64,000 nt of DNA from Burkholderiales bacterium (lineage in GTDB: Bacteria; Pseudomonadota; Gammaproteobacteria; Burkholderiales; Casimicrobiaceae), in contig JAEUPL010000021.1 of NCBI GenBank assembly GCA_016790165.1, positions 62,001 through 126,000 on the forward strand, read 5' to 3'. The notes beneath the pieces were generated by a model that saw nothing but the letters and a program-made list of their open reading frames with translations, was not told where the DNA came from and ran no database searches. This document shows, in pieces, positions 46,494 through 55,913 of the stretch; the stretch's first letter is position 1; the number at the start of each line of letters is the position of its first letter. Position numbers and translations under genes: made by a program.

Positions 46494-47276
46494 ATGAAGT
46501 CCAGCCTGCCCGAAACTCACGCCGTCGCTAAAGGCGACATGATTGATGGATTGCGCAAAGGGCTGGAGGTCATTACAGCTTTTGACGACGCCACGCCCAA
46601 GCTGACTCAGAGCGAACTGGCGCAGCGACTTGATTTGAGTCGCGCAGCCGCCCGTCGCTACGTGATGACGCTGACGGCATTGGGCTACATGGCCAGCGAT
46701 GGCAAATCGTTCTGGCTCACACCGAAGGTGATGCGACTCGGACATTCCTATCTGGCCTCAGCGCGTCTACCGCGCACGGTACTGCCGGCGCTGCAGCGCA
46801 TCACAGAGTCAATTGGGGAGTCAACCAACCTGGCGGTGCTGGAAGATCGTGATGCGGTGTATATCAGCCGTGTGAGTGCCCCCAAGCTGCTCTCAACATT
46901 GATCGAACCGGGAACCCGACTTCCGGCACACACCTCAGCAGCGGGGCGGTTGCTGCTAAGCCACCTGACGGATGACGAGTTGGATCGGTGGCTAACGCGC
47001 ACAACACTCCACGCCTACACTGGCCACACAATCACCGACAAAGGGCAACTGCGCTGCGAAATCGAGAAAACCCGGGCGCAGGGGTATTGCATGGTCGAAG
47101 GCCAGTTTGAACTGGGTCTGCGCGGAATCGCCGTGCCGCTCGTGAATGGTGCGGGTCACACCGTCGGCGCGTTGAGCGTATCCATGTCAGTTGCCGCAAT
47201 GTCTCCCCGAGACTCATTGCATCGCTGCCTGCCGCCACTGCAGGCAGCCGCGGAAGAGTTGCGCGCCAAGCTATAG
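46494..47276 (+). CDS. IclR-family regulator, PcaR/PcaU/PobR type
   Basis: 260 aa from ATG 46494. The N-terminal winged helix (about residues 15-75) reads SLRKGLEVI-like DGLRKGLEVITAFDDATPKLTQ...ARRYVMTLTALGYM (cited by ends), with the PobR/PcaR hallmark of helix-turn-helix SRAAARRYVMTL. The effector domain (about 90-255) has TNLAVLEDRDAVYISRV and HTSAAGRLLL. Related regulators respond to protocatechuate, 3-oxoadipate or 4-hydroxybenzoate. It is divergent from the HPPD-like/quiC genes, with the triple-repeat operator between, so it most likely controls them. Whether it activates or represses is not visible. Confidence 0.88.
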   Translation: MKSSLPETHAVAKGDMIDGLRKGLEVITAFDDATPKLTQSELAQRLDLSRAAARRYVMTLTALGYMASDGKSFWLTPKVMRLGHSYLASARLPRTVLPALQRITESIGESTNLAVLEDRDAVYISRVSAPKLLSTLIEPGTRLPAHTSAAGRLLLSHLTDDELDRWLTRTTLHAYTGHTITDKGQLRCEIEKTRAQGYCMVEGQFELGLRGIAVPLVNGAGHTVGALSVSMSVAAMSPRDSLHRCLPPLQAAAEELRAKL

Positions 47277-47311
47277 TGCTCGACGCCAGTCTGCGTCGTT
47301 CGTTACCCCAA

Positions 47312-48613
47312 CTAGCAGCCCCGCACCATGTTGAGAAGTCGATCAAGTATGGCTTCACCATCGGCCCGCAATCCATTGTGCTCGTACTCGCTGGTTACCC
47401 AGAGCTTCACATTGGGCACCAGTGCGGCCGCCTCCTCCGAAAACTCCCGGTGCACGTACATGTCGTTGTAGTAGGCAACCGCAGCGACAGGAACGCGATT
47501 TTTCTGAAGGCGTGCGACATCGTAGAGCATGGGCCAGTCGGCCTTCGCCGCCAAAAGCTCCGCGACCGGTTTGAGTGGTCGCAATTGCGCGTACTGCTCG
47601 AGCATCCACGGATAGATCATCTCGCCCGTAAACAGAATTGGCGCAACGTCGGCAGCGGCGTCGCCCTCAACCGAAAACTCCCGGAATTCCGCCAGCAGAC
47701 GCTGCGCCGACCAACGACTCGCTTCATTCTGTGCATAACACGCCTCGTGCAGAAGGGTGTAGATCGGGTTGGTGTCAAACGGCTGGGCGTGCTCGACACC
47801 GACCAAAAAGTTGTAGTTGATCTCAAGCGTGTCACCGGAGCCGACGAAGGCCTCTTCGACAAGATAGTGCACTGATTCAAAACCATCGCTGGCACCGAAG
47901 GCGATCCCCAACTGGAGGAAGCGCTCAGGGGTAAGGCGACCACCCGACGGCATCACCACTTCATGCCGGGAAAGGTAGCGGACGATGTCACGCACCCGAG
48001 GAACGTCCTCGGGGTAGCGTTCGTAGTAGTTACGATTCTTCGCGATGACTCTCGCATAGGTCGCACGATAGACGTCGTCGGCCGGTCGGGCCAATGGCGG
48101 AATGCCACCAGTGATCAGCACTTCGTACAGCGCATGTGGCGCAGTCGAAAGATAGTGCATCGCGCAAAAGCCGCCGAAGCTTTGCCCGAGCACTGTCCAA
48201 GGCGTATCACCGATCAGCTGCTGGCGAATCGCCTCGGCATCGCGCACGATATTGTCTGCGCGAAAATGTTGCACATACTCGGCTTGGGCTTCGGCTGAAC
48301 CGAGTCGTCGCAATGTCTGCGCCGTCACCGGCGTGGACAGTCCCGTGCCACGCTGGTCGAGTAGAAGCACCCGATAATCCCTTAGCGCGCGCTTGATCCA
48401 ACCGCCCAACCCAGACGGACGCGGCGATCCAAAGCCTGGCCCTCCCTGAAAAAAAATTAGATACGGCAACGCGGCGCTCGCCCGACCGGGAGCGACCACC
48501 TCGCGCGCAAATACCTCGATCTGCCGCGCGTGCGGATTTGCATAATCAAGCGGTAGGCGAAAACGCCTTCCTTGGAGGTGCATTCCCGGAAGTGTGTGCT
48601 TGTGTTCAGTCAT
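47312..48613 (-). CDS. Alpha/beta hydrolase, prolyl-aminopeptidase-like (S33)
   Basis: 433 aa from ATG 48613 (MTEHKHTLPGMHLQGRRFRLPLD). The oxyanion motif is FFQGGPGFGSPRP, the nucleophile elbow GQSFGG and the C-terminal catalytic His probably in SEYEHNG. Length and the segment DQRGTGLSTPV match the proline iminopeptidase branch of family S33 (Xanthomonas-type, ~430 aa). No signal peptide, so cytoplasmic. Convergent with the IclR gene, 35 bp apart; no clear link to the aromatic genes. Confidence 0.85.
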   Translation of the reverse strand: MTEHKHTLPGMHLQGRRFRLPLDYANPHARQIEVFAREVVAPGRASAALPYLIFFQGGPGFGSPRPSGLGGWIKRALRDYRVLLLDQRGTGLSTPVTAQTLRRLGSAEAQAEYVQHFRADNIVRDAEAIRQQLIGDTPWTVLGQSFGGFCAMHYLSTAPHALYEVLITGGIPPLARPADDVYRATYARVIAKNRNYYERYPEDVPRVRDIVRYLSRHEVVMPSGGRLTPERFLQLGIAFGASDGFESVHYLVEEAFVGSGDTLEINYNFLVGVEHAQPFDTNPIYTLLHEACYAQNEASRWSAQRLLAEFREFSVEGDAAADVAPILFTGEMIYPWMLEQYAQLRPLKPVAELLAAKADWPMLYDVARLQKNRVPVAAVAYYNDMYVHREFSEEAAALVPNVKLWVTSEYEHNGLRADGEAILDRLLNMVRGC

Positions 48614-48803
48614 GGCGTTCCTTGCTGGCATTGGTGCGCGCTCGTTCACCGGCTCGTCGGCGTTTCGTGGTCCAGATGAGCGGTGTGGGCGCCACACCGC
48701 CCCTTGCCAAAGCCAAATACCGGGCTCGCACGTCGGGGTGATCGCGCAGCACCCACAGAATGAGGTATTCACAGGTCGACGTCGACACTGGCGGCCTTCC
48801 CAT
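48606..48803 (-). CDS. Possible small hypothetical protein upstream of the hydrolase
   Basis: A 65-codon frame from ATG 48803 (GTG/ATG at 48830 also possible), ending in a stop that overlaps the hydrolase start by 8 bp. The sequence has a hydrophobic helix (CEYLILWVLRDHPDVRARYL) and a strongly basic C-terminus (TTKRRRAGERARTNASKERHD, here cited as TTKRRR to KERHD). No family recognised and no ribosome-binding site evident. The overlap with the next gene is the main argument for it. Confidence 0.3.
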   Translation of the reverse strand: MGRPPVSTSTCEYLILWVLRDHPDVRARYLALARGGVAPTPLIWTTKRRRAGERARTNASKERHD

Positions 48804-49027
48804 TGACAGTGAGGGCGTGTGAACGCTCAACGTCGGCCAAAACGAAAACAGTCGCCGGCCGTCTCCAACCGGCGGACGCCACCCGTCAAATGTCGAACAA
48901 AGCAGTTTCTTCGCCGGAAGCCGGTTCGCGCAAAATTATCCCGACGCTCTCCAGTTGGCAAAGTAGGCATCGCGCAAAGAGGGCGGAGCGTCTTGAGGCG
49001 GCGCACCGGATCGGTACCCCGCACAAA
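48804..49027. other. Gene-free stretch between the hydrolase side and the MoeB-like gene
   Basis: About 220 bp (the gap to the hydrolase is 414 bp if the small frame at 48606-48803 is not real). No recognisable gene, repeat or terminator was seen. It must hold the hydrolase promoter. Confidence 0.5.
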
Positions 49028-49795
49028 TCAATCCATGCGTCGGGCGCGCTGCGTCGCGCAGACAGGGCACACCGCCTGGCGTTTGATCCCAAGCGTCATG
49101 ACATTCATGCCGAGAGCATCAATCGTCAGCAATCGTCCGCTAAGCGGTTCGCCCACACCGGCGAGGAGCTTGATCGCTTCCGCCGCCTGCATTGTGCCCA
49201 CCATGCCCACAAGCGGTGCGAATACACCCATCGTTGCGCAACGCTCCTCCTCGAAGTCATCGCCATCAGGGTAGAGGCAGGCATAGCAGGGCGCCAGCGA
49301 TCGGCGCGTATCGAAGACGCTGACCTGCCCGTCAAAGCGGATGGCAGCGCCAGAGACCAACGGTCTGCCAGCCCTCACACATGAGCGGTTGATGTCGTGG
49401 CGCACGGCGAATCGGTCAGTACAGTCGAGCACGACATCAGCGCGCGCAACCGCGTCATCCAAGGCGGCCCCAGAAAGCTTTTCCGGCAGTGTCACCACGT
49501 GAACGTCAGGATTGATAGCCAGCATTCGCCGCTCGGCCGACGCAACCTTGGACAATCCCAGCGTCGTCATGTCATGGGCAATCTGGCGCTGCAAATTGGT
49601 CAGGTCCACCACGTCATGATCGGCCAGTGTGATAGCGCCAACGCCCGCGCTTGCGAGGTAGAGCGCAGCCGGGCAGCCAAGCCCACCGGCACCGATGATC
49701 AGCGCGTGTGACTGAAGCAGCCTTTGTTGCCCATCAACGCCGAGTTCGTCAAGCAGAATGTGGCGCGAATAGCGCAGTAGTTGTTCGTCGTTCAC
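49028..49795 (-). CDS. E1-like adenylyltransferase of the MoeB/ThiF/HesA family
   Basis: 255 aa. ATP-binding GAGGLGCPAALYLASAG (35-51), then DLTNLQRQIAHD; adenylation DCTDRFAVRHDIN; zinc site from CYAC and C-terminal CPVC; putative catalytic Cys in EERCATMGVFAPLVG. Members adenylate the C-terminal Gly-Gly of MoaD or ThiS for molybdopterin or thiamine sulfur transfer. As it follows a molybdenum hydroxylase operon on the same strand (81 bp after coxG), MoeB function in molybdopterin synthesis is attractive but unproven. Confidence 0.88.
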   Translation of the reverse strand: MNDEQLLRYSRHILLDELGVDGQQRLLQSHALIIGAGGLGCPAALYLASAGVGAITLADHDVVDLTNLQRQIAHDMTTLGLSKVASAERRMLAINPDVHVVTLPEKLSGAALDDAVARADVVLDCTDRFAVRHDINRSCVRAGRPLVSGAAIRFDGQVSVFDTRRSLAPCYACLYPDGDDFEEERCATMGVFAPLVGMVGTMQAAEAIKLLAGVGEPLSGRLLTIDALGMNVMTLGIKRQAVCPVCATQRARRMD

Positions 49796-49876
49796 AAACC
49801 GATTCTACGTACGCGAACCGTCTCGTGACGTGATCGTCGGACCGCCCGAGCGCCGCGATCTTGTGGCAAGCCCAGG

Positions 49877-50467
49877 CTAACGCAACAGGAGCCAGGCCAG
49901 CACCGCAAGCGCAACCACACCGGCGGCAATCCAGAGCGGATTCACGCCACCGCTGGACTGGCCAATCCCACCGGCCCTGTAGGCGCCACCCTCGATTGCG
50001 ACATCGCCTGGCACAGCAGGTGCTACCGAGGCAACCAACGAATCAAACTTCGCAAAAAAATCATCCGCAATTTTCTTTGCAGCAGCATCGATCAGGCGTG
50101 AACCGACTTGCGCCAACTTGCCGCCTACTTGGGACGACGCGCTGTACTCTAGCCTCGTCCCACCGCCTTCGGCATCGCTCAGAGCCACTTTCGCTGTGCC
50201 TTTGGCAAACCCGGCCGCACCGCCATTACCCTCAAACACGAGGGTGTAGCGCTCGGGGGCGACGACATCTTCCATCCGCAGTTTCCCTTTGAACTTCGCG
50301 GCCACTGGCCCGACCCGTACCGCCATCGCCGCTGCCAACGATCCATCATCCTGCCGATCCAGCGACTCGCAACCGAAGACGCACTGCTTCAGTACAGCGG
50401 GATCGTTCAGTGCGACCCAGACCTTGTCGCGTGGCGCTCGGATCACGCGGGAATCATTCATGTCCAT
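49877..50467 (-). CDS. coxG: CoxG-like SRPBCC-domain protein
   Basis: Carbon monoxide dehydrogenase subunit G family, involved in membrane attachment or maturation of the molybdenum enzyme. 196 aa from ATG 50467 (MDMNDSRVIRAPRDKVWVALND) with AAGGAG upstream. The SRPBCC domain (about residues 1-145) has LKQCVFGCESL, corresponding to the usual LKQCIPGCE block. The C-terminus after a Gly-rich linker is a membrane segment (PLWIAAGVVALAVLAWLLLR), the membrane anchor. End of the cox-like operon. Confidence 0.9.
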   Translation of the reverse strand: MDMNDSRVIRAPRDKVWVALNDPAVLKQCVFGCESLDRQDDGSLAAAMAVRVGPVAAKFKGKLRMEDVVAPERYTLVFEGNGGAAGFAKGTAKVALSDAEGGGTRLEYSASSQVGGKLAQVGSRLIDAAAKKIADDFFAKFDSLVASVAPAVPGDVAIEGGAYRAGGIGQSSGGVNPLWIAAGVVALAVLAWLLLR

Positions 50468-50484
50468 CAACGGACTCCTTTCAA

Positions 50485-51729
50485 TCAATGATGTGCAACT
50501 CGCAGGTCGCTGCGACCGGGTGTGGCGCCCGCCAGCGCCAAGGCGAGATCGGAAATGGCGGCCAGGTTGTGCACGGGAACGAAGGCATCGACGTGCGGAA
50601 GAATGGCGCGCACGCCCGCCGCGCGGGGCTCAAAGGCCTCATAGCGCAGCAGCGGATTCAACCAGATCAGCGTCCGGCAGCTCTTGCCCAGTCGTTCGGC
50701 GGCGGCGGCCAGGCGGCCCGTGTCGTCGCGGTCGAGCCCGTCACTGAGCAGAAGCACGCTGGCCCCGTGAGACAGCACGCGGCGTGACCACCGCAAGTTG
50801 AACTCTTCGAGACACGCTCCAATCCGTGTGCCTCCACTCCAGTCGGGCGCGGCGGCAGCGATACTGTCGAGCGCCACGTCAACGTCACGACCACGCAGAT
50901 GCCGGGTGACGTGCGTCAGGCGAGTACCAAAGAGGAACACTTCGATTTTGCCCGGACGATCAGCGTGGCTACGCTGGGGGCAATTGCTTAGCGCATGGAC
51001 GAAGTGCAGAAACATGCGCGTATAGCGATGCATTGAGCCCGATATGTCACACAGCACGACCAGCGCGGGCGGGCGCTGGTCGGGCGCCGCCCGCGGGACG
51101 TGCAACAATTCACCGCCACTGCGTTGGCAATCACGCAGGCAGGCTTTGAGATCAATGCGACCATACGATCGGGCACGCAAGCGACGCGTGTTAAGCGGCT
51201 TTACCGGGAGGGCGAGGCGCGTGATCGCGTGTCGCGCTGCCTCCCACTCGGCCGCATTCATCTGTTCGAAATCCATGCGCTGCAGCTTTTCGCTCGCGGA
51301 GAACGTGAGCGCCGCGTCGAATTCAAGCTCCTCGGTCTGATTGGGCAGCCGATGCGCCTCTGGTTGCGGCGGCGACTGATAGGCGTCCGTCAAGCGGGCT
51401 GGGGGCGGAGGCGCTGGCTCTGCACCACGACCCTGCACCCCAGGCAACAGTGCGCTCAGCATTTTTTCCTGAAGCTTTGGATCGCACCAAAACATGTCGA
51501 ACGCGATGTCAAAGAGGAGCCGTTGATCGGCGCGAGACACCAGCGCGGCACGCAACGCAGCCTTCACGTCGGCGCGCTCTTCGATGCCGGCGGCTTCCAC
51601 GTTGCCCAGCGCAGCGAGTGTTGCCGAGGGTCCTGCACGCACCCCGGCGCCGCGCAACAAGCGCACGAAATGGACGACGTTGCGAGCGAGCGCCCCGGTC
51701 GTTGTACCCGCAGAATCAGGTCGTCGCAT
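50485..51729 (-). CDS. coxE: CoxE-like VWA-domain protein
   Basis: 414 aa. N-terminal helical part, a Pro/Ala-rich linker (about 103-125), then a von Willebrand A domain whose metal-ion site begins DISGSM (228-233), followed by SGGTRIG and LLLSDGLDRDD. With the CoxD MoxR-type ATPase it forms a MoxR-VWA chaperone pair needed to mature the copper/molybdenum or molybdenum active site in CO dehydrogenase systems. Start overlaps the coxD stop by 14 bp; coxG begins 17 bp downstream. Confidence 0.88.
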   Translation of the reverse strand: MRRPDSAGTTTGALARNVVHFVRLLRGAGVRAGPSATLAALGNVEAAGIEERADVKAALRAALVSRADQRLLFDIAFDMFWCDPKLQEKMLSALLPGVQGRGAEPAPPPPARLTDAYQSPPQPEAHRLPNQTEELEFDAALTFSASEKLQRMDFEQMNAAEWEAARHAITRLALPVKPLNTRRLRARSYGRIDLKACLRDCQRSGGELLHVPRAAPDQRPPALVVLCDISGSMHRYTRMFLHFVHALSNCPQRSHADRPGKIEVFLFGTRLTHVTRHLRGRDVDVALDSIAAAAPDWSGGTRIGACLEEFNLRWSRRVLSHGASVLLLSDGLDRDDTGRLAAAAERLGKSCRTLIWLNPLLRYEAFEPRAAGVRAILPHVDAFVPVHNLAAISDLALALAGATPGRSDLRVAHH

Positions 51730-52612
51730 CCGTCAGCACGGTGTCAATCTGGGTGCGCAGTTTTGCGATGTCGTCCTGGTACTTCAGCAGCACCCCCATC
51801 GTATCGTTGACATTTTGGGGAGAGAGCTCAAGCACGTCTAGCGCCGTCAGCGCTCGCGTCCAGTCAATCGCCTCGGCAATGCCCGGGCGTTTGAACAAGT
51901 CCTCGCGGCGCAACCGCTGGATGAATTTGACAATCTGCATCGACAACCGCTCGTCAACGCCGGGCAACTTGCGTCTCACGATCGCGAGTTCGCGCTCCAG
52001 CGACGGGTAGTCGACCCAGTAATAAAGGCAGCGCCGCTTGATCGCGTCGTGGATTTCCCGCGTGCGGTTGGAGGTGATTACAACGATGGGCGGTGTGCTT
52101 GCGCGCACCGTGCCCAACTCCGGGATCGTCAATTGAAACTCCGACAGCACCTCGAGCAAATACGCCTCGAAGGGCTCGTCGGCACGATCCAGCTCATCAA
52201 TCAGCAGCACGGGTGACTGCGCTGTGACGCTTTCGAGTGCACGCAAGAGCGGTCGCTTGATCAGATACGACGCGCCGTAGATGGTGGCCTCGACCTCTTC
52301 GGCCATCGCGCCTTCGCGCGCGCGCACTGCCAACAACTGACGTTGCACATTCCACTCGTACGCCGCCTGCGCCACGTCGAGCCCTTCATAGCACTGCAGA
52401 CGAATCAGCTCGCGCCCAAGCGCGGTTGCCAGCGCCTTGGCTACCTCGGTCTTGCCCACGCCCGCGTCGCCCTCGAGAAAGAGCGGTCGCTGCAACTTCA
52501 GCGCCAGGAAGACGGTGGTCGCGAGCTCGCGATCAGCGAGATAGTCCGCGCCGGCGAGCAATTGCTGTGTCGCGTCAATACTGACGGGAAGGTTGTTTGG
52601 GAACGAATTCAT
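51716..52612 (-). CDS. coxD: CoxD-like MoxR AAA+ ATPase
   Basis: 298 aa from ATG 52612 (MNSFPNNLPVSIDATQQLL). Walker A GDAGVGKT (48-55), Walker B VLLIDELDRAD, sensor VVITSNRTREIHDAIKRRC. CoxD-type ATPases unfold and remodel apo-CoxL for active-site sulfuration. An in-frame extension to 52675 exists, but a terminator-like hairpin with six T lies exactly before ATG 52612, so the shorter start is preferred. Overlaps coxE by 14 bp. Confidence 0.9.
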   Translation of the reverse strand: MNSFPNNLPVSIDATQQLLAGADYLADRELATTVFLALKLQRPLFLEGDAGVGKTEVAKALATALGRELIRLQCYEGLDVAQAAYEWNVQRQLLAVRAREGAMAEEVEATIYGASYLIKRPLLRALESVTAQSPVLLIDELDRADEPFEAYLLEVLSEFQLTIPELGTVRASTPPIVVITSNRTREIHDAIKRRCLYYWVDYPSLERELAIVRRKLPGVDERLSMQIVKFIQRLRREDLFKRPGIAEAIDWTRALTALDVLELSPQNVNDTMGVLLKYQDDIAKLRTQIDTVLTDATT

Positions 52613-52646
52613 AAAAAACCCCGGCCGAAAGGGCTCCGGTCCGGGG
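52613..52646 (-). terminator. Intrinsic-terminator-like hairpin directly in front of coxD
   Basis: On the minus strand CCCCGG and CCGGGG pair (with further CCG/CGG pairing inside) and are followed immediately by TTTTTT and then the coxD ATG. It lies in the coxM-coxD gap. It could attenuate transcription between structural and maturation genes, or sequester the GGGG that would serve as the coxD ribosome-binding site. Confidence 0.7.
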
Positions 52647-52708
52647 CGGTCAATTTGCGGAAGAGGATCGTGCAAGCGGGCGTCGCCGCACCTGCACCAC
52701 CGGTCTGC

Positions 52709-53503
52709 TTAGCCAGCGGCCGTCACGGCCCGAGACGCGAGCACCGGGATCAAGTGAGCCCGGTACTCAGCAGTGGCGTGCAAGTCACTGTTTAGATTGT
52801 CCGCCGATAGCTTGACTGCTTTCGCCGCGGCTGCCGACCAATTCCCTGCCAGTGCAGCCTCGACACCGGCGGCGCGAAACACCGAGCCCGCCGCACCCGT
52901 CACCGCAACGCGAACACCGCCAGTACCTTTGCTGACAAATACGCCCACCAACGCGAAACGCGAGGCTGGTGCCTTGAACTTCACATACCCCGCTTTCTCC
53001 GGAACAGGGAAACTCACCGCGGTGATGATCTCGCCATTCTGAAGGGCCGTCTCGTAGAGCCCCGTAAAGAACGCATCAGCCGCGATTTCGCGCTGATTGG
53101 TTCGCACGGTCGCGCCGAGGCCAACGACGGCTGCTGGATAGTCGGACGCCGGATCGGCATTGGCAATGGAACCGCCGAGTGTGCCCACGTTGCGCACCTG
53201 GCGATCGCCAATACTGCCGGCAAGTACGGCGAGCGCCGGAATGAGTCGCTTGACGTCGGCGTTGGCGGCAACATCAGCATGGCGCGTCATCGCACCGATG
53301 ACGATCCGGTTGCCATCGACCTTGATCCCTGCGAGGTCTGGCAACGCTGCCAGATTGATCAGATCAGTCGCACTATTGAGACCGAGCTTCATCGCGGCGA
53401 GCAGGCTTTGCCCCCCCGCGAGGAAGCGTGCGTCGTCATTGCCACTGCGTAGTTTGGCTGCATCGGCGAGCGAAGCGGGTTGATGCAGTTGAATTGCTTG
53501 CAT
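52709..53503 (-). CDS. coxM: CoxM-like FAD-binding medium subunit
   Basis: FAD subunit of a molybdenum hydroxylase of the xanthine dehydrogenase family. 264 aa; FAD motifs FLAGGQSLLAAMKLGL (about 28-43) and the second loop NVGTLGGSIANADPASDYPA. Shorter than true CoxM (~288 aa). Passes electrons from the 2Fe-2S subunit onward. Placed between coxL (39 bp) and coxD (96 bp with the hairpin). Confidence 0.93.
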   Translation of the reverse strand: MQAIQLHQPASLADAAKLRSGNDDARFLAGGQSLLAAMKLGLNSATDLINLAALPDLAGIKVDGNRIVIGAMTRHADVAANADVKRLIPALAVLAGSIGDRQVRNVGTLGGSIANADPASDYPAAVVGLGATVRTNQREIAADAFFTGLYETALQNGEIITAVSFPVPEKAGYVKFKAPASRFALVGVFVSKGTGGVRVAVTGAAGSVFRAAGVEAALAGNWSAAAAKAVKLSADNLNSDLHATAEYRAHLIPVLASRAVTAAG

Positions 53504-53542
53504 GGGGTTTCTCCTTTTCCCTTGGCTTTCCGTTGCCCGCGA

Positions 53543-55891
53543 CTAGGCGCGACCTTGAAGCGCGCGCCAAACGCGCTCTGACGTCGCCGGCATGGCGATG
53601 TCCTTGACGCCGACGGCGTGGGTAATCGCGTTCATGAGCGCCGCCGGCGAACCGATTGCACCAGCCTCGCCACAGCCTTTGACGCCCAGCGGATTGTGTG
53701 TGCATGGCGTAACGTGCGTCGCAACCTGAAAGTTCGGCAGATCGTCGGCGCGCGGCATCGCGTAGTCCATGTAAGTCGCCGTCAGCAGTTGCCCACTCTC
53801 GCTGTCGTACACGCATCCTTCGAGCAGCGCCTGACCAATGCCTTGCGCGAGGCCACCGTGCACCTGCCCTTCGACGATCATCGGGTTGATGATGTTTCCG
53901 AAATCATCGACTGCCGTGAAATTCACGATCTGGGTCTTGCCGGTGTCCGGGTCAACCTCGACCTCGCAGATGTGCGTACCTGCGGGATAGGTGAAGTTGG
54001 TTGGGTCGTAGAACGCGTTCTCATTCAGCCCCGGCTCGAGCTTGTCCAGGGGGTAGTTGTGAGGAACATAGGCCGTTAGCGCGACGTTGGCGAACGGAAC
54101 GTTCTTGTCGGTACCTGCCACCTTGAACACACCATCCTTGAACTCGATGTCGGTGTCAGCGGCTTCGAGCAGGTGCGCAGCGATCTTCTTGCCCTTGGCA
54201 ATGACTTTGTCGACCGCCTTGAATATCGCGGAACCGCCCACGGCCAGCGAGCGGCTGCCATAGGTGCCCATGCCAAACAACACCTTGCCGGTGTCGCCGT
54301 GCTGAATGTCGACATCGTCGATCGGAATGCCCAGTTTGTCGGCGACGACCTGGGCGAACGTCGTTTCGTGGCCTTGCCCATGCGAATGTGAGCCGGTGAA
54401 CACCGTCACCTTGCCCGTCGGGTGGACACGCACCTCACCCGCTTCGAACAAGCCGGCTCGGGCACCGAGTGCTCCGGCCACGTTCGACGGTGCGAGACCG
54501 CAGGCTTCGATGTAGCTCGACAAGCCAATGCCACGCAATTTGCCACGCGTTTTCGCTTCGGCCTGGCGCGCGGGGAACCCGGCATAATCAGCCAATTTGA
54601 GTGCTTTGTCCAGGCACGCTGGGTAGTCGCCGATGTCGTAGGTCAACCCGACCGGCGTGGCGTACGGGAAGGTGGTAATGAAGTTGCGGCGGCGGATTTC
54701 GGCAGGATCAAGCTTCATGTCGCGGGCCGCCGTTTCGACAATACGCTCGACCACGTAGGTCGCCTCCGGACGGCCGGCGCCACGATACGCATCCACCGGG
54801 GACGTGTTGGTAAACACGGCGGTCACTTCGGCATAGATTGCCGGCGTTGTGTACTGACCGGCGAGCAGCGTCGCATAAAGAATGGTTGGGACGCTGGAGG
54901 CGAAGGTGGAGAGATAGGCGCCGACGTTTGCCGTCGTCGTCACCTTCATGCCCGTGAACTTGCCATTGGCATCCATGGCGAGCTGCACATTGGTGACATG
55001 GTCACGACCGTGCGCGTCAGACAGAAACGCCTCCATACGATCCGCCGTCCACTTGATGGGACGCCCAACACGTTTGGACGCCCACACCAGCACAGTCTCC
55101 TCGGCGTAAAGGAAAATTTTCGAACCAAATCCACCGCCGACGTCGGGCGCGATGACCCGCATCTTGTGCTCGGGAATACCCAGTACGAAGGCGCACATGA
55201 GCAGTCGCTCAACGTGTGGATTCTGGTTCGACACGTACAGCGTGTAGCTGTCGCTCGATTTGTCGTAAGCCGCATTGGCCGCGCGGGGCTCAATGGCGTT
55301 CGGGGCTAGCCGGTTGTTGACGATATCCAGGCTCGACACGTGATGCGCCGAGGCAATCGCCTTGTCGACCGCTGCCGCATCACCATGCCCCCAGACATAG
55401 CAAACGTTGTCGGCTGCAGCGTCATGCACACTGGCCTTGGCTTTCGACGCCGTGGCCGTGTCCACCACGGCGGGTAGCACGTCGTAGTCTACGGAGACCG
55501 CTTCAGCCGCAGCACGCGCCTGTTCCAGCGTCTCCGCGATGACCACCGCAACCTGGTCTCCAACGTACCGCGCCTTGTCGACTGCGAGGATGTGGTGCGG
55601 CGGCTCCTTCATCGGCGTGCCGTCTTTACTATGAATGAGCCAGCCACAGGGCAAGCCGCCGATACCGCTGGCGGCGATATCCTTCCCGGTGAAAATGGCC
55701 ACCACGCCCGGCATCGCCGCCGCTGACGCACTGTCAACACCGTTGATTTTGGCGTGCGCATGCGGCGAGCGCACGAACGCTGCGTACGTCTGCCGTGGCA
55801 GGCTGATGTCGTCGGTGTATTGACCGTTGCCGGTGAGGAATCGATGGTCTTCCTTGCGCGTCACGCGAGCGCCAATTCCGTCTGCTTTCAT
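53543..55891 (-). CDS. coxL: CoxL-like molybdopterin large subunit, form II
   Basis: Catalytic subunit of a molybdenum hydroxylase, 782 aa from ATG 55891 ([21 protein letters not shown]). Moco-binding GGGFGSK (252-258), the active-site loop AYRGAGR (368-374), a second Moco loop ([15 protein letters not shown]), and the catalytic Glu in [14 protein letters not shown] (about E742). Genuine (form I) CO dehydrogenase has AYRCSFR with the Cu-binding Cys. Here Cys is replaced by Gly, so this is a form-II enzyme; its substrate is probably not CO, and other aldehydes or N-heterocycles are possible. Confidence 0.92.
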   Translation of the reverse strand: MKADGIGARVTRKEDHRFLTGNGQYTDDISLPRQTYAAFVRSPHAHAKINGVDSASAAAMPGVVAIFTGKDIAASGIGGLPCGWLIHSKDGTPMKEPPHHILAVDKARYVGDQVAVVIAETLEQARAAAEAVSVDYDVLPAVVDTATASKAKASVHDAAADNVCYVWGHGDAAAVDKAIASAHHVSSLDIVNNRLAPNAIEPRAANAAYDKSSDSYTLYVSNQNPHVERLLMCAFVLGIPEHKMRVIAPDVGGGFGSKIFLYAEETVLVWASKRVGRPIKWTADRMEAFLSDAHGRDHVTNVQLAMDANGKFTGMKVTTTANVGAYLSTFASSVPTILYATLLAGQYTTPAIYAEVTAVFTNTSPVDAYRGAGRPEATYVVERIVETAARDMKLDPAEIRRRNFITTFPYATPVGLTYDIGDYPACLDKALKLADYAGFPARQAEAKTRGKLRGIGLSSYIEACGLAPSNVAGALGARAGLFEAGEVRVHPTGKVTVFTGSHSHGQGHETTFAQVVADKLGIPIDDVDIQHGDTGKVLFGMGTYGSRSLAVGGSAIFKAVDKVIAKGKKIAAHLLEAADTDIEFKDGVFKVAGTDKNVPFANVALTAYVPHNYPLDKLEPGLNENAFYDPTNFTYPAGTHICEVEVDPDTGKTQIVNFTAVDDFGNIINPMIVEGQVHGGLAQGIGQALLEGCVYDSESGQLLTATYMDYAMPRADDLPNFQVATHVTPCTHNPLGVKGCGEAGAIGSPAALMNAITHAVGVKDIAMPATSERVWRALQGRA

Positions 55892-55913
55892 ACTGTTCTC
55901 CCTGGCAACGTGA

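Noticed and set aside
48803-49384. Plus-strand frame over the MoeB-like gene and the preceding gap
   Set aside because: Runs antisense into a clear ThiF-family gene, with Arg/Ser/His-rich composition and no motif.
53543-55891. Genuine CO dehydrogenase large subunit
   Set aside because: The Cu-ligand Cys loop AYRCSFR is absent; AYRGAGR marks the form-II group.
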